Counted from the first letter of the stretch, positions 16,119-25,306 are shown. The stretch: DNA of 64,000 nucleotides from Verrucomicrobiota bacterium (GCA_018970725.1 JAGWVU010000002.1:118645-182644), one strand, 5' to 3'. The notes: generated from the letters alone by a model not told the origin. Program-made: numbers and translations.

Positions 16119-19100
16119 AGCGGTCGCTTGAGGAAGGCCACGATATCCGCGACCGACTGGGGGGTGAGGCCGAGCAGGGCGGGGGAATACATCAGGGATT
16201 GGGTGAGTTTGGTCACGCTGGAGACGCGCCCGCGGGGAATGGTTTGGACGGTGCCGCCAAGGCATTTGACGATGAGGGGATCCCCGCCGGAGAGAACCAT
16301 GCCGGTGATGGTGAGGCCATCCGTGGTCTGGATCCGGCTGCCCTCGAAGCCGTGGGAGATATCGGCCGAAGGATGGGCGATGGCGTGGGCGATGACCTCG
16401 GCGGGTTGTTGTTGGCCGAAGGAGGTGAGGTCGGGGCCGAACTCGACGCCGGTGGACCCGACCTTGTGGCAGGCGTAACAGACGGCGATGGCGCTCTGGC
16501 CGCGGGAGGGATCCCCGGTGAGTTTGGCGATTACCGCGCCGGAAGGGAGCGGTTGGGCTCCGGGTGGTTCCGGAGGGAGTTCGGAGGCCACCAGTTTGAT
16601 TTTGGCGGGATCATAGAGCCCGAGGGCCTTCATGGCGCCCTCTACATCATAGGCACGCCAATCGTTCCCCTTGCGATTCAGCAGCCACCAGGTGGCGAGT
16701 TCCTTGAGGGGGAAATCCGGAGTGTTGGCCAGTTCTATCATGGCGCCGGCGGCTTCGCGGGCCGGGATGAAGGCGAGGGCGGTGAGCATCAGTTTGCGCT
16801 GGTCTGTGGGGAGCCCCGCGTCCAGGGCCCGGGCCTTGAAATCCGGGACCGCCGCGACCGGGTGGAGGCGCCAGGCGATCCAGGCGAAGGCCTCGCTCCA
16901 AGCGGCAGCGGGTGCCCCTATCCTCCGGCTCACGGCCTCGAAGACGGCGGCTTCCTTGCCTTCGCAGCCGAGACCGAAGGCTTCGAGGTAGGCGCGGTCG
17001 CGGCCGTCGAACCGTCCCGCCAATTCCACCAAAATGGGCAGGCTCCGTTCCGCCGGCACATCGCGCAGGGTGACGGCGACCTCGCGCCGAATGGCGGCGG
17101 AAGGATCCGAGGCCAAGGAGGCGGCCATGGCGAGGACCTCATGATCGATGAACCTCAGTGCCCGGTAGGCGACGAGGCGGCGGGTTTCGTTGGCGTCCCT
17201 GAGCAGGGGTTTGACCTGCGCGACGCCTTCCGGGCCGAGTTGAGCGAGCAGCCAGATGGCGCGGGCGGCGATGTAAGGGTCGGGATCCGTGAGGAGGGCG
17301 GCGACGGCGGGGACGGACTTGGCGCCCTCGGCCTTAAGCCGGGTGAATCCGAGGTTGCGGACGTTGACGGCGGGGCTGCGGAGGGCGGCGATGCGGCCTT
17401 CCGTGGTGGCCAGATCGAACGCGGGGATCACGGATTGGAAGCCCTTGGGAGCGATGCGGTAAATCGTGCCGGAGAGGCCCTCATCGAGCGTTCCGTGCCC
17501 GCCGACGCGGGCGTCGAACCAATCGGCGACATAGATGGCTCCGTCAGGGCCGACGCAGACATCGCTGGGCCGGAACATGGTCTTCAAGTCGCCGGAAGGG
17601 TTGCCGCCGAGGAAGTCGGACCCGGCCCATTCCTCGTCCTTGTTGGAGGTGAGGAACGGAAAGCGTTCGAGCTTCCAGCCGGCGCCGTCCGGTTGGGGGT
17701 GATAGCCGAAGACGACATTTTTCCCGGCCTCGCAGGCGAGCAGGAGCCCGCGCATGGTTTCCGGGAGGGCTCCGTTTTCGTAAAAGGCCACTCCGGTGGG
17801 GGAACCGCCTCCGTAGACGTCCCCGGCGGGCATGGTGCCGGGGTCTTCCTGACGCCACTCGGCCACGGGAGTGTCCTGGCCCGGGCGCTTGTCCGCGCTC
17901 CAGGAGCGTTGGCCATCGGCAGAGGCGAAACCGGCGTTGCCGCCCTCGAGAATCGCGGAGACGCGGCAGGCCGGGGGATCATCGTTGTCGCTCTGGAAGA
18001 GGTCGCCGAAGGAGGTGACGGCCTGTTCATAGCTGTTGCGGTAGTTGTGGCCGAGAATTTTGACCTGGGTCCCGTCCGGGTTCATGCGGACGGTGAAGCC
18101 GCCGATCCAGACATGGCCGTCGTCGCTGCGCTGGCCGGCGATCTCCGCCAGCATGTAGGGGCTGCCCATGCGGAAGGTGCGTCCGGAACGATCCGTGAAC
18201 TTGGCTCCGGTGTTGCCCTGGTTGAAATACCATTGGCCGTCCGGGCCGGCGGTGAGGCTGTGGAGGCTGTGGTCGTGCTGGCGGCCGTTGAAGCCGGTCA
18301 ACAGCACCTCGCGGTGGTCGGTGGCGGGATCGAAGATGCGGTCCCCGTTGGCATCGGTGTAAACGAGGAGATCGGGCGGTTGGGACACCACGATGTTCCG
18401 GTCGAGCACGGCCACGCCGAGAGGGGAGGCGAGACCGGCCTCCTGGACGAAGACGTGGCTCTTTTCCGCCTTGCCGTCCCGGTCCGTGTCCTCGAGGACG
18501 ACGATGCGGTCCCCTTCCGGGCGGCGTCCGCCTTTGCCGCGGTAGTTGACTCCTTCGGCGACGTAGAGGCGTCCGGCGGCGTCGAAGTCGATGTTCACGG
18601 GATTGGAAAAGAGGGGGGACGTGGCCCAGACCGTGACTTCAAGGCCTTCGGGCACGGTAAAGAGGGCGGGGGGAACGACCTTGGGCGCATCCGGGTCATA
18701 GGTGGCGGGTGCCGGCGGCGTTTCGGTGTAGAGGGAGAACCGCATCTTGGCGTCGCTCAAGTTGCCTCCGCGGGTAAGACCGCCGTCGTCGAGGGCCACC
18801 CGGGCGCGGAAACGGGTCGCGCCGGCGGGGAGTTCGTAATGAAGGATGGAATGGGCATGGGTTCCGATGCCTTTGGCGAAGGTTTGGCCCTCCACAATCA
18901 GCGGGGTGTTGCCGGAGCTTTTGCCGATCCGCACGGTGCCGTATCCGGCCTTGGCGCTTTTCCAGGGCAGGGAGGTGAGATCGATGGTGGACCCGTCTTC
19001 CAAGAGGATCTCCGGTTCGATCCAGTCCGCCCAATCGCAGCTGATGCCGCCGAGATCATCGACCACGAGGAAGAGGTTCCCCGTCTTCGGGAGCGGGACG

Positions 19101-19237
19101 TCGACCGGGGCGATGCGCACCTTGGATTTGCTGGCGAGGACCGGGCTCTCGAAGATGGGCTTGGGTTTGGGGGCGGCCGGAGCCGGGGCGGCGAGGACGG
19201 CGGCGGCGAGGGCAAGGAGGAGTCGGGCGGAGGTCAT
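16115..19237 (-). CDS. PVC-type membrane-bound dehydrogenase with NPCBM domain, HEAT repeats and CxxCH cytochrome domain
   Basis: The 1040-residue exported protein (signal peptide MTSARLLLALAAAVLAAPA) has several parts in order. First is an NPCBM-like carbohydrate-binding domain (about residues 60-170, with GKSSGNTPLIVEGQTFAKGI). Next is a beta-propeller dehydrogenase domain (FTVPEGLEVTVWATSP, NPVNIDFDAAGRLYVAEGVNY, about 190-640). An alpha-helical HEAT-like region covers about 640-900. A C-terminal cytochrome c domain has one haem site, CYACH, near residue 920. The architecture is typical of PVC sugar dehydrogenases: substrate is oxidised in the propeller and electrons pass to the haem. The NPCBM domain suggests binding to a sugar polymer. 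It is cotranscribed with the lyase gene that overlaps its stop. Confidence 0.9.
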   Translation of the reverse strand: MTSARLLLALAAAVLAAPAPAAPKPKPIFESPVLASKSKVRIAPVDVPLPKTGNLFLVVDDLGGISCDWADWIEPEILLEDGSTIDLTSLPWKSAKAGYGTVRIGKSSGNTPLIVEGQTFAKGIGTHAHSILHYELPAGATRFRARVALDDGGLTRGGNLSDAKMRFSLYTETPPAPATYDPDAPKVVPPALFTVPEGLEVTVWATSPLFSNPVNIDFDAAGRLYVAEGVNYRGKGGRRPEGDRIVVLEDTDRDGKAEKSHVFVQEAGLASPLGVAVLDRNIVVSQPPDLLVYTDANGDRIFDPATDHREVLLTGFNGRQHDHSLHSLTAGPDGQWYFNQGNTGAKFTDRSGRTFRMGSPYMLAEIAGQRSDDGHVWIGGFTVRMNPDGTQVKILGHNYRNSYEQAVTSFGDLFQSDNDDPPACRVSAILEGGNAGFASADGQRSWSADKRPGQDTPVAEWRQEDPGTMPAGDVYGGGSPTGVAFYENGALPETMRGLLLACEAGKNVVFGYHPQPDGAGWKLERFPFLTSNKDEEWAGSDFLGGNPSGDLKTMFRPSDVCVGPDGAIYVADWFDARVGGHGTLDEGLSGTIYRIAPKGFQSVIPAFDLATTEGRIAALRSPAVNVRNLGFTRLKAEGAKSVPAVAALLTDPDPYIAARAIWLLAQLGPEGVAQVKPLLRDANETRRLVAYRALRFIDHEVLAMAASLASDPSAAIRREVAVTLRDVPAERSLPILVELAGRFDGRDRAYLEAFGLGCEGKEAAVFEAVSRRIGAPAAAWSEAFAWIAWRLHPVAAVPDFKARALDAGLPTDQRKLMLTALAFIPAREAAGAMIELANTPDFPLKELATWWLLNRKGNDWRAYDVEGAMKALGLYDPAKIKLVASELPPEPPGAQPLPSGAVIAKLTGDPSRGQSAIAVCYACHKVGSTGVEFGPDLTSFGQQQPAEVIAHAIAHPSADISHGFEGSRIQTTDGLTITGMVLSGGDPLIVKCLGGTVQTIPRGRVSSVTKLTQSLMYSPALLGLTPQSVADIVAFLKRPL

Positions 19238-19290
19238 GGGCTTTGCTGGGAAGATTCGTAATCAGAAGCGGGCGCGGATGCAACCTCCGC

Positions 19291-20517
19291 TCAAACGAGG
19301 AAGCGGAGGAGGGCGAGAATGTTGAGGGCGGCTTTGGGGACGAAGGTGCCGGGCTCGACATATTCAGGCAGTTTGACCCGGTCAGCGGAGCGTTCGGAGC
19401 AATGCGCGTTCCCTCCGGAGGGGCCGAGACCGTCGAGCGTGGGGCCGAGGCCGCAGAGGTAATTGGCATCGCTCAGGCCGCCTCGCGGTCCGGGAACGAC
19501 GTGCAAACCGAGGGCTGCGGCGGCCCGGACCCAATGGTCGGCCAGGGCGGGGCCGGTCGCCGGGCGGGGCCAGGCGGGGGAGCGCCCGAGGCTGGTGACG
19601 CGGATCTCCGCCTGATGGGGCGGCTGGAGTTCGCGTTCCAAGGCCCGGAGGGCGGCGGCGGCTTGGTCGAGTTGGTCGGGTCGGTAGGCCCTGACCTCCA
19701 GTTCGGCTTCCGCTTCGTGGGGGACCCGGTTGACCACGGTGCCGCCGTGGATGCAGCCGATGTTCAGGGTCAGGGCGGCCTCGTGATCGGTGAGCCGGGC
19801 GGCTTCGCGGACCGCTTCCGCGAGGGAGACGATGGCGTTGATGCCATCGGCATGGGCGCTGCCGGCGTGGGCGGCCCGGCCCCGGGCGGAGAGGCGGAAG
19901 CGTTCGCGCCCTTTGCGGGAATCGACGATCTGCCAGGCGCCGTCGATCACCGGGCCTCCCTCGAAGACGAGGACCGCTTTGGCTCCGTCCGGGCATCGCT
20001 CGGTGGTGCGGCGGGCGAAGTCGTCCGACAGCGTTTCCTCGGAGGCGTCGAGGGCGATGAGCCAGGAGTGGGCCGCAAAAAGTCCGGGTGCGAACTGGCG
20101 CAAGCCCTCGAGGGTGAGCAGGAGAAGGGTGGTGCCGCCCTTGATGTCCACCGTTCCGGGCCCGTAGATCCGGCCTTCAGCGGGTTGCGGATCCCAGCGG
20201 AAATCGTGGGCCTGTTCCTCTTGGGGAGGGTAGACGGTGTCGAGATGACTGACCAGAAGGACCGGCGGGCCGGGAAGCGACCCGCGCCGGTGAAGAAAGA
20301 GATGGGAACCGTAACCGGCGTGATCCGAGGGCACGAACTCCGGCGTGAAACCGAGCTCGGTGAAGAGGCCGGCCGTCAGGCGTCCCTGCTCGTTTACGCC
20401 CCCGGCGTTGGCGGTGAAACTGTTGCCTTCCACCAGGCGGCGCAGGGCCGCGAGATTGGGTTCCAACCGATGGGAAAGCCAGGCGAGCAGCGGTTCCGGG
20501 TTGTGTTCAAGATTCAT
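19291..20517 (-). CDS. M20 family metallopeptidase (ArgE/DapE/CPG2-like)
   Basis: The ATG at 20517 overlaps the stop of the CPBP protease gene (ATGA) and gives 408 residues; the longer frame to 20730 is just the neighbour read in another frame. Metal-site motifs are visible in the usual order: VLLVSHLDTVYP (His, Asp), GPGTVDIKGGTT (bridging Asp), DASEETLSDDF (catalytic and ligand Glu). A dimerisation domain follows (RLSARGRAAHAGSAHADGIN). No signal peptide is seen. The family hydrolyses amide bonds of N-acylated amino acids or short peptides; the layout is closest to carboxypeptidase G2-like members. Coupling with an intramembrane protease gene suggests a shared role, which is otherwise unknown. 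Confidence 0.9.
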   Translation of the reverse strand: MNLEHNPEPLLAWLSHRLEPNLAALRRLVEGNSFTANAGGVNEQGRLTAGLFTELGFTPEFVPSDHAGYGSHLFLHRRGSLPGPPVLLVSHLDTVYPPQEEQAHDFRWDPQPAEGRIYGPGTVDIKGGTTLLLLTLEGLRQFAPGLFAAHSWLIALDASEETLSDDFARRTTERCPDGAKAVLVFEGGPVIDGAWQIVDSRKGRERFRLSARGRAAHAGSAHADGINAIVSLAEAVREAARLTDHEAALTLNIGCIHGGTVVNRVPHEAEAELEVRAYRPDQLDQAAAALRALERELQPPHQAEIRVTSLGRSPAWPRPATGPALADHWVRAAAALGLHVVPGPRGGLSDANYLCGLGPTLDGLGPSGGNAHCSERSADRVKLPEYVEPGTFVPKAALNILALLRFLV

Positions 20518-21731
20518 GGAAACAACGGCAAGTCCGAATAAACATACCAGCAGAAGAGGGTGACGCTGAAGTTGGAAAGCGCGTGAAGCAGGATGCCGGG
20601 CCAAAGGGAGCCCGTCCGGACAAAGATCCAGCAGGCAAAGAGACCGAACAGGGTGATCGCGCCCACCCCGAACCAGGAATACGGGTGCAGGCTGCCGAAG
20701 ATGAGGCTGGAAAACAGGGCCGCGCCCCACGTCCCCAACCGCCCCCGCAGACCGGTGAAGAGGAAACCCCGGAAGAGGATCTCTTCGCCCACCGGAGCGA
20801 CGACCGCGCTGCTGAACAACTCGGCAAGGAGCCCGGGGAATCCGGCGTCAATCAAAGTCGCGGGCAGGAAGTCGCGGGTATCGATCCCGCCGGACGCTTT
20901 CTCCAACTCATACAGGCCGATGTTGGCGAGGCTGTCGATGCCGAAGAGCCCGAAGCCGAGGGCGAGGGTGGCGGGTTGGCGGAGCCTTGCGGACCCGAGA
21001 CCGAAGGCGCGGACGAAGTGGCGTTTCCCGGGGAGCCAGACCATCGCGCACCAGAGGACGGGCAGGCCCTGGAGGATGAGATAGGAAAGGGAATCGATCC
21101 ACGCGGCCCCGGCTCCGGCGACGACGGGCAGACCGGCCGTCAGGGCGCTGACGAGTCCGGCGAGCAGTTGCGCGACCAAGAGGGACCAGAAGACCGTGGC
21201 CAGAACGGCGCCGGACTTCCAGTGGCGGGTCCGGGGAGGGGCGGGCGCGGGGCCCGGCCCGGAAGTCAGGGAGCGCCAGGCGAACACGGCGAAGGGGAGG
21301 GAAAGGGCGAGCACCAGCGCGTTGATCCCACCCGCGAGGAGGGCGCGGAAGAAGTGGGGATGCTCTCCATGGCCCGGGGCCAGAGTGGCGCGGTCCCCCG
21401 GGGTTGGTCCGGCCTCCAGAGGAAGGAATCCGGCGGCCCCGGCCCCGCGATAGGCCAGTTCCCTTTCCTCGAGGATCTCGCCCGGGTCTGAATAGCCGAG
21501 GATCCAAACCCACCAGCGGGGAGCCTCCGGATGGGTCGTGAGGACATGGTGCGCTTCTTCGAGCCGGTCCACGTAGCGGAGGAAAAGGGCCTGATCCACC
21601 GCTGAGGTCTGCTGCTTCCAGGTGAAATGATGGAGCACGGCGCTGGCTGAGAGGAGCAGGGCGCCGAGGACCCAGGCGGCCGTGAGCCGTTTTCCACGGG
21701 CTGGGGAGGTGTCTTGGGGGGGAAGCCGCAC
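20514..21731 (-). CDS. CPBP family intramembrane glutamic protease
   Basis: The gene starts at GTG 21731 and encodes 405 residues with an N-terminal membrane helix, a soluble stretch of about 90 residues, and then seven or so hydrophobic segments. The CPBP (Abi/CAAX prenyl protease 2-like) motifs are complete: EEILFRGFLFTGLRGR (double Glu and Arg), IFGSLHPYSW (His) and GILLHALSNF (His, Asn). Such proteins cleave substrates within the membrane; in bacteria, roles include bacteriocin self-immunity and signalling, but most are uncharacterised. It is the first gene of a two-gene unit with the M20 peptidase. Its upstream region is shared with a divergent lipoprotein gene. Confidence 0.88.
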   Translation of the reverse strand: MRLPPQDTSPARGKRLTAAWVLGALLLSASAVLHHFTWKQQTSAVDQALFLRYVDRLEEAHHVLTTHPEAPRWWVWILGYSDPGEILEERELAYRGAGAAGFLPLEAGPTPGDRATLAPGHGEHPHFFRALLAGGINALVLALSLPFAVFAWRSLTSGPGPAPAPPRTRHWKSGAVLATVFWSLLVAQLLAGLVSALTAGLPVVAGAGAAWIDSLSYLILQGLPVLWCAMVWLPGKRHFVRAFGLGSARLRQPATLALGFGLFGIDSLANIGLYELEKASGGIDTRDFLPATLIDAGFPGLLAELFSSAVVAPVGEEILFRGFLFTGLRGRLGTWGAALFSSLIFGSLHPYSWFGVGAITLFGLFACWIFVRTGSLWPGILLHALSNFSVTLFCWYVYSDLPLFP

Positions 21732-21914
21732 CGGTGTGGGGACTCGGGTCTTGGTTTGCCGCGAGACGGCCTATCCTTCCCCGAGGTCCCGGCAAAATTC
21801 AAGCTCCGGAATCAGTTGCACGAAAGGCCGGAGTATCGGAGGAACGAAAATGGCGCGGGTCCGTCCCGACGAATTTTCTTGATCACCCGGCACCGACGTC
21901 GCGAATCTCCCACC

Positions 21915-22427
21915 ATGCTCCTCCGGATCTCCCATTTCCTCCTGCCTCTGACCTTGCTGGCCGCGGGTTGCTCCACCGTTTCCGCGCCCACCGGCTCCCA
22001 ACGCTTGAGCCCGAACAATGCCGAACTGCTGGCCCGGCGGGCCAAAATCGCCGCGGAACCTCCTGGCGACTACTACATCGGGCGCCGCTTCTGGTTGGAG
22101 GGGACGAATTTCTGGGGGTTCGTGCGCAAGCCGGGCCAGCAATGGGAGGAAGCCAAACTGGTGATGCTCGGGGAAAAACTCAAGCGCGCTCCGGACCGTC
22201 TTCCGGAGGATGGTCCGGCCGGGAGCCGCCTCGGGTTCGATCACAATTACGAATACAAGCTCCACGGCCACTTTTCGGGCCACCGGGTCTACGATCCGAA
22301 CAGCAACCAGATCCTCCCGGAGTTCGTCCTGCGCGACTACGAACTCCTTTCCACTCATCCGGGGTTCCTCTTCCATCCGGATCAGCGTTTCGAGCCGCGT
22401 CGGGTCCCGACCATTCCGAAGTATTGA
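21915..22427 (+). CDS. Putative lipoprotein, unknown function
   Basis: The ATG at 21915 gives 170 residues starting with a lipoprotein signal (MLLRISHFLLPLTLLAAGC, cysteine at 19); the frame extending to 21714 has no plausible start. The mature part is soluble, with GDYYIGRRFWLEGTNFWGFVRKPGQQWEEAKLVML and a tyrosine/histidine-rich middle (NYEYKLHGHFSG). I do not recognise the family. It is transcribed away from the CPBP gene and is followed 43 bp later by gluQ. Confidence 0.75.
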   Translation: MLLRISHFLLPLTLLAAGCSTVSAPTGSQRLSPNNAELLARRAKIAAEPPGDYYIGRRFWLEGTNFWGFVRKPGQQWEEAKLVMLGEKLKRAPDRLPEDGPAGSRLGFDHNYEYKLHGHFSGHRVYDPNSNQILPEFVLRDYELLSTHPGFLFHPDQRFEPRRVPTIPKY

Positions 22428-22470
22428 GGCAAGCCGCCAAGGCGCCGAAGAGGTGTCCCTCCGAAGGGTC

Positions 22471-23304
22471 ATGTCCGTGGACCAGGCAATCACCCGCTTC
22501 GCGCCCAGCCCCACCGGGCGGCTGCATCTCGGCCATGCGGCGGCCGCGTGGTTCGCCGCCGATCGCGGGCGGTTCTTGCTCCGCATCGAGGATATCGACC
22601 CCTCGCGCTGCCGCCCGGAATGGACCACGGGCATTTTTGAGGATCTCGCCTGGTTGGGGTTGTCCTGGGAGGAACCGGTCCGCATCCAATCGGCTCATCC
22701 CGGGGATTACCAAAGCGCGCTCCGGCGTCTCCAGGACTTGGGTGTGCTCTATCCCTGCTTCTGCACCCGCAAGGAAATCGAGGAGGAAGTGCGCCGGGCC
22801 GGAGCCGCCCCCCACGGCATCGAGGGACCGGTCTATCCGGGAACCTGCCGCGCCCTCGGACCCGCCGAACGGGCGGACCGGCTGGCCGCCGGCGGAGCTT
22901 CCTGGCGCCTTGATGCGGCCAAGGCGGCGGGGCTGACCGGGCCGCTTTCCTGGCGCGATGCCCGCTGGGGCGGGGCCGCCGTCGATCCCGGACGGCTCGG
23001 CGACGTCGTGGTGGCGCGCAAGGATATCGGCACGAGCTACCACCTCGCGGTGACGGTGGACGACGCACTCCAGGGCGTGACCCTGGTGACGCGGGGCGAG
23101 GATCTCCGGGAGGCGACGCACGTGCAACGCCTGCTCCAAGCCTTGCTGGAGCTTCCGGAACCCGCCTACCACCATCACGCCCTGCTGTTGGACAGGCATG
23201 GGAAACGTTTTGCCAAGAGGGATCGGAGTTGCACGCTCCAAAGCCTTCGGGAGGCAGGGGTCACGGCGGCGGAAATCCGGGAGCGGGTCCGTTTGGCGGA
23301 ATGA
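22471..23304 (+). CDS. gluQ: Glutamyl-Q tRNA(Asp) synthetase
   Basis: The 277-residue protein is a shortened glutamyl-tRNA synthetase without the anticodon-binding half, as expected for GluQ (YadB). It charges glutamate onto queuosine at the wobble position of tRNA-Asp. Class I signatures are present: FAPSPTGRLHLGHA (HIGH motif, residues about 8-21) and GKRFAKRD in place of KMSKS. A zinc-binding set is present with YPCFCTRKEI and a later YPGTCR. LLRIEDIDPSR and TLVTRGEDLREATHVQRLLQ are the usual conserved active-site stretches. The ATG at 22471 is the only good start; the longer frame to 22210 overlaps the lipoprotein gene. Confidence 0.95.
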   Translation: MSVDQAITRFAPSPTGRLHLGHAAAAWFAADRGRFLLRIEDIDPSRCRPEWTTGIFEDLAWLGLSWEEPVRIQSAHPGDYQSALRRLQDLGVLYPCFCTRKEIEEEVRRAGAAPHGIEGPVYPGTCRALGPAERADRLAAGGASWRLDAAKAAGLTGPLSWRDARWGGAAVDPGRLGDVVVARKDIGTSYHLAVTVDDALQGVTLVTRGEDLREATHVQRLLQALLELPEPAYHHHALLLDRHGKRFAKRDRSCTLQSLREAGVTAAEIRERVRLAE

Positions 23305-23431
23305 CGGGCATCTTGTCCCAACCCTGTGTCGCAAATTTGCAAATTTCCCCTGCGGAAACGGCGTTTTTCTGCGTCCGATCAGGGGTCTGGAAAGGAATCC
23401 TTTTAGTTCCAGTGAAAAAAAGCAAATCGCC

Positions 23432-23460
23432 TTGACGTGTGACTGATGCCTGTCATTATG
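23432..23460 (+). promoter_or_regulatory. Candidate sigma-70-type promoter
   Basis: TTGACG at 23432-23437 and ATTATG at 23455-23460 are separated by exactly 17 bases in an unusually AT-rich 200-bp gap (23305-23508) between gluQ and the cytochrome/LRR gene. The -10 is imperfect, and an overlapping alternative sits a few bases later in GGATTATATAG. Distance to the start codon at 23509 is about 45 bases. Confidence 0.45.
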
Positions 23461-23508
23461 GATTATATAGCAGGGCTTAGTAATTAAGCATTCTTGACTG
23501 TCCGACAA

Positions 23509-25236
23509 ATGAACCTCCGAAAAAACTCCGCTCTCGTCCTCCTCCTCGCTTCGGTCGCCGGTTTCTCTTCCGCCGCCGATGATCCGGCCGCGTATCCTCA
23601 CGCGATCGCTCCGCTGCTTGAATCCAAATGCGTCGGGTGCCACGGGGCCGACAAGCAGAAAGGGAAGCTGCGCATGGATTCTTACGCGGCGCTCATCAAG
23701 GGCGGGAGCGAAGGTCCTTCGCTCGTCCCCGGCAAGGCGGCGGACAGCCTCATGGTGACGCGGATCTGCCTGCCGGCGGACAACGACGAGCACATGCCTC
23801 CGGAGGACAAACCGCAACTTTCGGCCGCGGAAATCCAACTGATCCGCCTCTGGGTGGAAAAGGGCGGCACCGAAGTGCTCAAGGTAAGCCAACTCGGTCT
23901 GGGCGCGGACCTTCAGGCCACCGTGGCCGCCATCGCTTCCACCCGGAAGGCTCCGGCCGCCGCCGCCGCACCGGCCGCTCCCAAGGTTGATCCCGCCGTG
24001 GCCGCCGCCCGCAAGAAGGTGGCCGAGGAAGTCATGAAGAAGATCAATGCGACCGGAGCCTCGCTCGCCCCGATCGCCCAGGACACTCCGGAACTCCGTT
24101 TCACGGCACTCAACGTGGCTGACTCCTTCGGCGACCAGCAACTCGCGGAACTGGCTCCGGTGGCCGACCAGATCGCCTGGCTGGACATCGCCCGCACCAA
24201 GGTGACCGACAGCGGGCTCGCCGTCGTCGCCAAGATGACCGGATTGACCAAACTTCATCTGGAAAACACCGGGATCGGCGATGCCGGGATGGCGCACCTC
24301 TCCGGCTTGAGGAATCTCGAGTATTTGAACCTCTACAAGACGCAGGTCGGTGACGCCGGTCTCGAGAAGCTGAAGCCGCTGGCCACGCTTTCCAAGGTTT
24401 ACCTGTGGCAATCCAAGGCCACCCCGGCCGGCGCGGAAAAGCTGCGCGCTTCCATCCCGAAACTGGTGGTCAATCTCGGCTGGGAATTCGAAGCGGCCAA
24501 GATCGCCGCGGTGACCCCGCCGGCCGCCCCGTCCCCGGCTCCCGCAGCGAAGCCCGCGCCGACCCCGGCCCCCGCGCCTGCTCCGAAGCCTGTGGCCACC
24601 CCGGCCCCCGCGCCTGCTCCCGCTCCGAAGCCTGTGGCCGCACCGGCCCCCGCGCCTGCTCCCGCTCCGAAGCCTGTGGCCGCTCCGGCCCCCGCGCCTG
24701 CTCCCAAGCCCGCCCCTCCGGCTCCGGTGGCCGCGACCGATGAATACGCCGGGGTGCGGCAGCGTTTGACTTCCGCTCATCAGGAAGCGGTCACCCTCGT
24801 GGCCAAGGCCAAGGAGATGGTGGGACGCGCGGAGAACGAGGTGCGCTTGGCCTCCAACGAACTGAACATGGCCCGGCATCACGTGGAGTCGACCGTGAAA
24901 GCGACGGCGGAGGCGAACAAGAAAGTGGCGCAGATGGAGGCCGCCGTGGCCGCGATCCAGAAGGCGCTCGATACGGTCAAGCCGCACGCTTCCTTGGCCG
25001 ATGTCCAGAAGACCTTGACCGAAGATCTGGCGAAGGCCGCCAAGATGGTGGAAAGCGCCAAGGCGGGTGTGACCACCGCACGTCAGGCGGAGCAAGCCGC
25101 TCCGGCCAAAGCCACTCAAGCGGAGGCCAATCAAGTGGCCAAGCAGAAAGCGCTCGACGAAGCCCGGAAGCGGGCCCCGCATTACGAGGCGGTGGCCAAC
25201 GCGATCAAGCAGACCCTGGACATGGTCCGGCTCTGA
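23509..25236 (+). CDS. Exported cytochrome c-like protein with leucine-rich repeats, Pro-Ala linker and coiled coil
   Basis: The ATG at 23509 starts a signal peptide (MNLRKNSALVLLLASVAGFSSA). A planctomycete-type cytochrome c domain follows with the haem site CVGCH at residues 41-45 and MPPEDKPQLS as the likely axial-ligand loop. Leucine-rich repeats span about residues 205-310 (LTKLHLENTGIGDAGMAHLSGL, LEYLNLYKTQVGDAGL). A linker of repeated APAPKPVA units runs from about 345 to 410, and an alanine/lysine-rich coiled coil of about 165 residues ends the protein. The parts suggest a periplasmic redox protein on a long stalk that contacts a partner or the envelope. I know no named family with this whole layout. 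It stands alone, with a terminator after it. Confidence 0.85.
   Translation: MNLRKNSALVLLLASVAGFSSAADDPAAYPHAIAPLLESKCVGCHGADKQKGKLRMDSYAALIKGGSEGPSLVPGKAADSLMVTRICLPADNDEHMPPEDKPQLSAAEIQLIRLWVEKGGTEVLKVSQLGLGADLQATVAAIASTRKAPAAAAAPAAPKVDPAVAAARKKVAEEVMKKINATGASLAPIAQDTPELRFTALNVADSFGDQQLAELAPVADQIAWLDIARTKVTDSGLAVVAKMTGLTKLHLENTGIGDAGMAHLSGLRNLEYLNLYKTQVGDAGLEKLKPLATLSKVYLWQSKATPAGAEKLRASIPKLVVNLGWEFEAAKIAAVTPPAAPSPAPAAKPAPTPAPAPAPKPVATPAPAPAPAPKPVAAPAPAPAPAPKPVAAPAPAPAPKPAPPAPVAATDEYAGVRQRLTSAHQEAVTLVAKAKEMVGRAENEVRLASNELNMARHHVESTVKATAEANKKVAQMEAAVAAIQKALDTVKPHASLADVQKTLTEDLAKAAKMVESAKAGVTTARQAEQAAPAKATQAEANQVAKQKALDEARKRAPHYEAVANAIKQTLDMVRL
24583..24708 (+). repeat. Three tandem 42-bp units encoding a Pro-Ala linker
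   Basis: CCGAAGCCTGTGGCC recurs at 24583, 24625 and 24667, a period of exactly 42 bp (14 codons, PKPVAAPAPAPAPA-type). The units are nearly identical in DNA, so the number of units is likely to vary between strains by slippage without breaking the frame. Confidence 0.85.
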
Positions 25237-25275
25237 AGCGGCCGGCAACGGTTTTGTGAATACATACTGAGTGAG

Positions 25276-25306
25276 AGCCAATGGGCGCCCGATGCGTCCA
25301 TTGGCT
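25276..25306 (+). terminator. Probable intrinsic terminator after the cytochrome/LRR gene
   Basis: AGCCAATGGGCGC pairs with GCGTCCATTGGCT (13 pairs including one G-U) around a five-base loop, 40 bp after the stop codon. The following T tract is weak (TTGCGAGTTT), so strength is uncertain. Confidence 0.55.

Noticed and set aside
13347..19261. Two plus-strand frames of more than 1000 codons (13347-16478 and 16199-19261)
   Set aside because: They are complementary to the DUF1549/DUF1553, lyase and PVC dehydrogenase genes, have biased composition and no domain signals.
24583..24708. Evenly spaced repeats that could suggest a CRISPR array
   Set aside because: The units are contiguous, have no unique spacers and encode an in-frame Pro-Ala linker.
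22180..25281. A 1033-codon minus-strand frame with Gly/Arg/His repeats
   Set aside because: It is the shadow of the gluQ and cytochrome/LRR genes; the repeats are the Pro-Ala linker and Ala-rich coiled coil read backwards.
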